Assembly: GCA_964527595.1 (NCBI GenBank)
Contig: CAZGPI010000006.1
Location: 1 to 64,000 of the forward strand
Origin: GWF2-38-10 sp964527595
GTDB lineage: Bacteria; Babelota; Babeliae; Babelales; RVW-14
Direction: 5' to 3'
Length of the DNA stretch: 64,000 bases
Shown here: piece after piece, positions 63,404 to 64,000 of the stretch
Position numbering within the stretch: position 1 is the stretch's first letter
How the letters are laid out: each line of letters starts with the position of its first letter
The notes under the pieces: generated by a model
The model's database searches: none
What the model was told of the DNA's origin: nothing
The model's input: the letters and a program-made list of their open reading frames with translations, nothing else
Position numbers and translations under genes: made by a program

Positions 63404-64000
63404 TTAAATCTCAGGAAAGAACGCTCTGCAACCTTTTGGCCGCATTTTCCATACAGGTGGTGTAGTTGGTTTTAGAGTATGCCGTCTTATTGGCGAAAAT
63501 AATGGTGCTGGTCGTGCACATTTTTCTTCGGTTTGAATTCCTAATTGAGGCTTGGTACGCTTTATCGGCGATGTTGGTGGGAGCGCTTGCTCTTGTATTT
63601 GAACGACCATTAACCCTGGGCCTCGGTTGCGAGCAAAGTCGATAATATACTGAGAAAATTGTTCATCGGCGTGGAGTTCACGATCTCCTCTGAAAAAAAG
63701 CGAGAGCGAATCGGGAGACATTTTCATCTTGTGGGCAATAAATTTTTTTACGGTAGCAACGGTTGTTTGGTTGTGTACGCATTTTTGGATACTGAATTGT
63801 GCAGAAAAGATATGGTCGAGTGGAAGTAGATCGTGATTTTTTGATTGAAGCAAAAAATCAACAACAACCTTTTTGAGCTCAATAAAAATTCTTGGATGAG
63901 GAAGACTGCTTGCTAGTTGGGCAAGGCAATCAATTGAATCTTCATTATCAAGAACACGTGGAAGCCGATATTTTCTATTTAGTGCCTCATCTTTATCGCA
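63404..64000 (-). CDS. Partial gene (5' part beyond window): protein with ubiquitin-like, RAWUL-like C-terminal domain
   Basis: The frame stays open from the stop at 63404 to the window edge, so the start is outside and at least 198 codons lie here. A segment with TTVATVKKFIAHKMKMSPDS, LSLFFRGDRELHADEQFSQY and RNRGPGLMVVQI fits the strand-helix-strand order of a ubiquitin-like fold. It is most like the RAWUL domain of Polycomb PCGF/RING1 proteins (compare TV.HLKKFL..K and IAYIY...R.GPL.L). The remaining C-terminus is Pro/Arg/Lys-rich. A RING domain, if present, would lie outside the window. The match is from memory and needs a structural check. Confidence 0.6.
   Translation of the reverse strand, partial: CDKDEALNRKYRLPRVLDNEDSIDCLAQLASSLPHPRIFIELKKVVVDFLLQSKNHDLLPLDHIFSAQFSIQKCVHNQTTVATVKKFIAHKMKMSPDSLSLFFRGDRELHADEQFSQYIIDFARNRGPGLMVVQIQEQALPPTSPIKRTKPQLGIQTEEKCARPAPLFSPIRRHTLKPTTPPVWKMRPKGCRAFFPEI

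Overview
This 64-kb window is a dense bacterial chromosome segment of moderate to low GC. It looks like a small-genome, Gram-negative-type, host-associated bacterium. Three lines of evidence point that way. Two adjacent nucleotide transporters of the ATP/ADP translocase (NTT/Tlc) family are the hallmark of energy parasites living inside eukaryotic cells. LPS genes are present (waaA, lptB, probably gmhB), together with the elongation machinery of the cell wall (mrdA, rodA, mreC). There is also an unusual load of proteins with eukaryote-like domains, most carrying a signal peptide. The combination suggests a member of Candidatus Dependentiae (TM6, class Babeliae) or another amoeba-associated lineage; this is inference from gene content, not a database match.

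Layout. 0-5 kb: tRNA-Pro and tRNA-Arg, mrdA-gmhB, an RMD1/DUF155 gene, a lipoprotein and a HepT/MntA toxin-antitoxin pair. 5-8.2 kb: a two-gene unit with an exported coiled-coil protein and an AAA+ ATPase closely resembling mitochondrial ATAD3. 8.3-13.7 kb: two tRNA-Arg genes and a MATE transporter-gatC-gatA-dus-mreC unit. 13.8-20.4 kb: a long Lys/Ala/Glu-rich exported protein, two tandem alkaline-phosphatase-superfamily enzymes and a membrane protein. 20.5-26.6 kb: housekeeping genes on the minus strand (rpsB, tRNA-Ser, SRP RNA, a flavodoxin-fold oxidoreductase, dnaX, der, lptB, hpf). 26.7-32.4 kb: the two nucleotide transporters, then lon on the plus strand. 32.6-38.7 kb: three consecutive exported proteins built around tectonin-like propeller repeats, each ending in a Lys/Ala/Pro-rich tail; one also has a MIR region and one a farnesoic-acid-O-methyltransferase-like region. 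38.8-40.8 kb: waaA and a beta-carbonic anhydrase. 40.8-46.3 kb: palindromic repeats, two exported proteins sharing an N-terminal module (one with leucine-rich repeats), and a small acidic repeat protein. 46.4-55.7 kb: M16 peptidase, sbcC, rodA, an XRE regulator, a CPBP protease, HU and tatD. 55.7-64 kb: a membrane-anchored MutS-like ATPase, a YdjM-like protein, a SpoIID-domain protein, RNase HI, a zinc-ribbon protein, a tRNA with a CAU anticodon, SlyD, a VanX-like dipeptidase, and the 3' part of a gene encoding a ubiquitin-like domain that resembles the Polycomb RAWUL fold.

How the genes fit together. The housekeeping genes describe a cell with LPS, a peptidoglycan-type elongation machine, indirect Gln-tRNA (or Asn-tRNA) synthesis through GatCAB, and imported nucleotides. 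The accessory genes read as an envelope or host-interaction repertoire. The strongest candidates for something new are the tectonin locus, the ATAD3-like and MutS-like ATPases with export signals, and the partial RAWUL-like gene. At DNA level there are two families of small dispersed palindromic repeats. One family has a 26-nt unit found inside gatA and inside waaA in different reading frames, with a compensatory base change in its stem.
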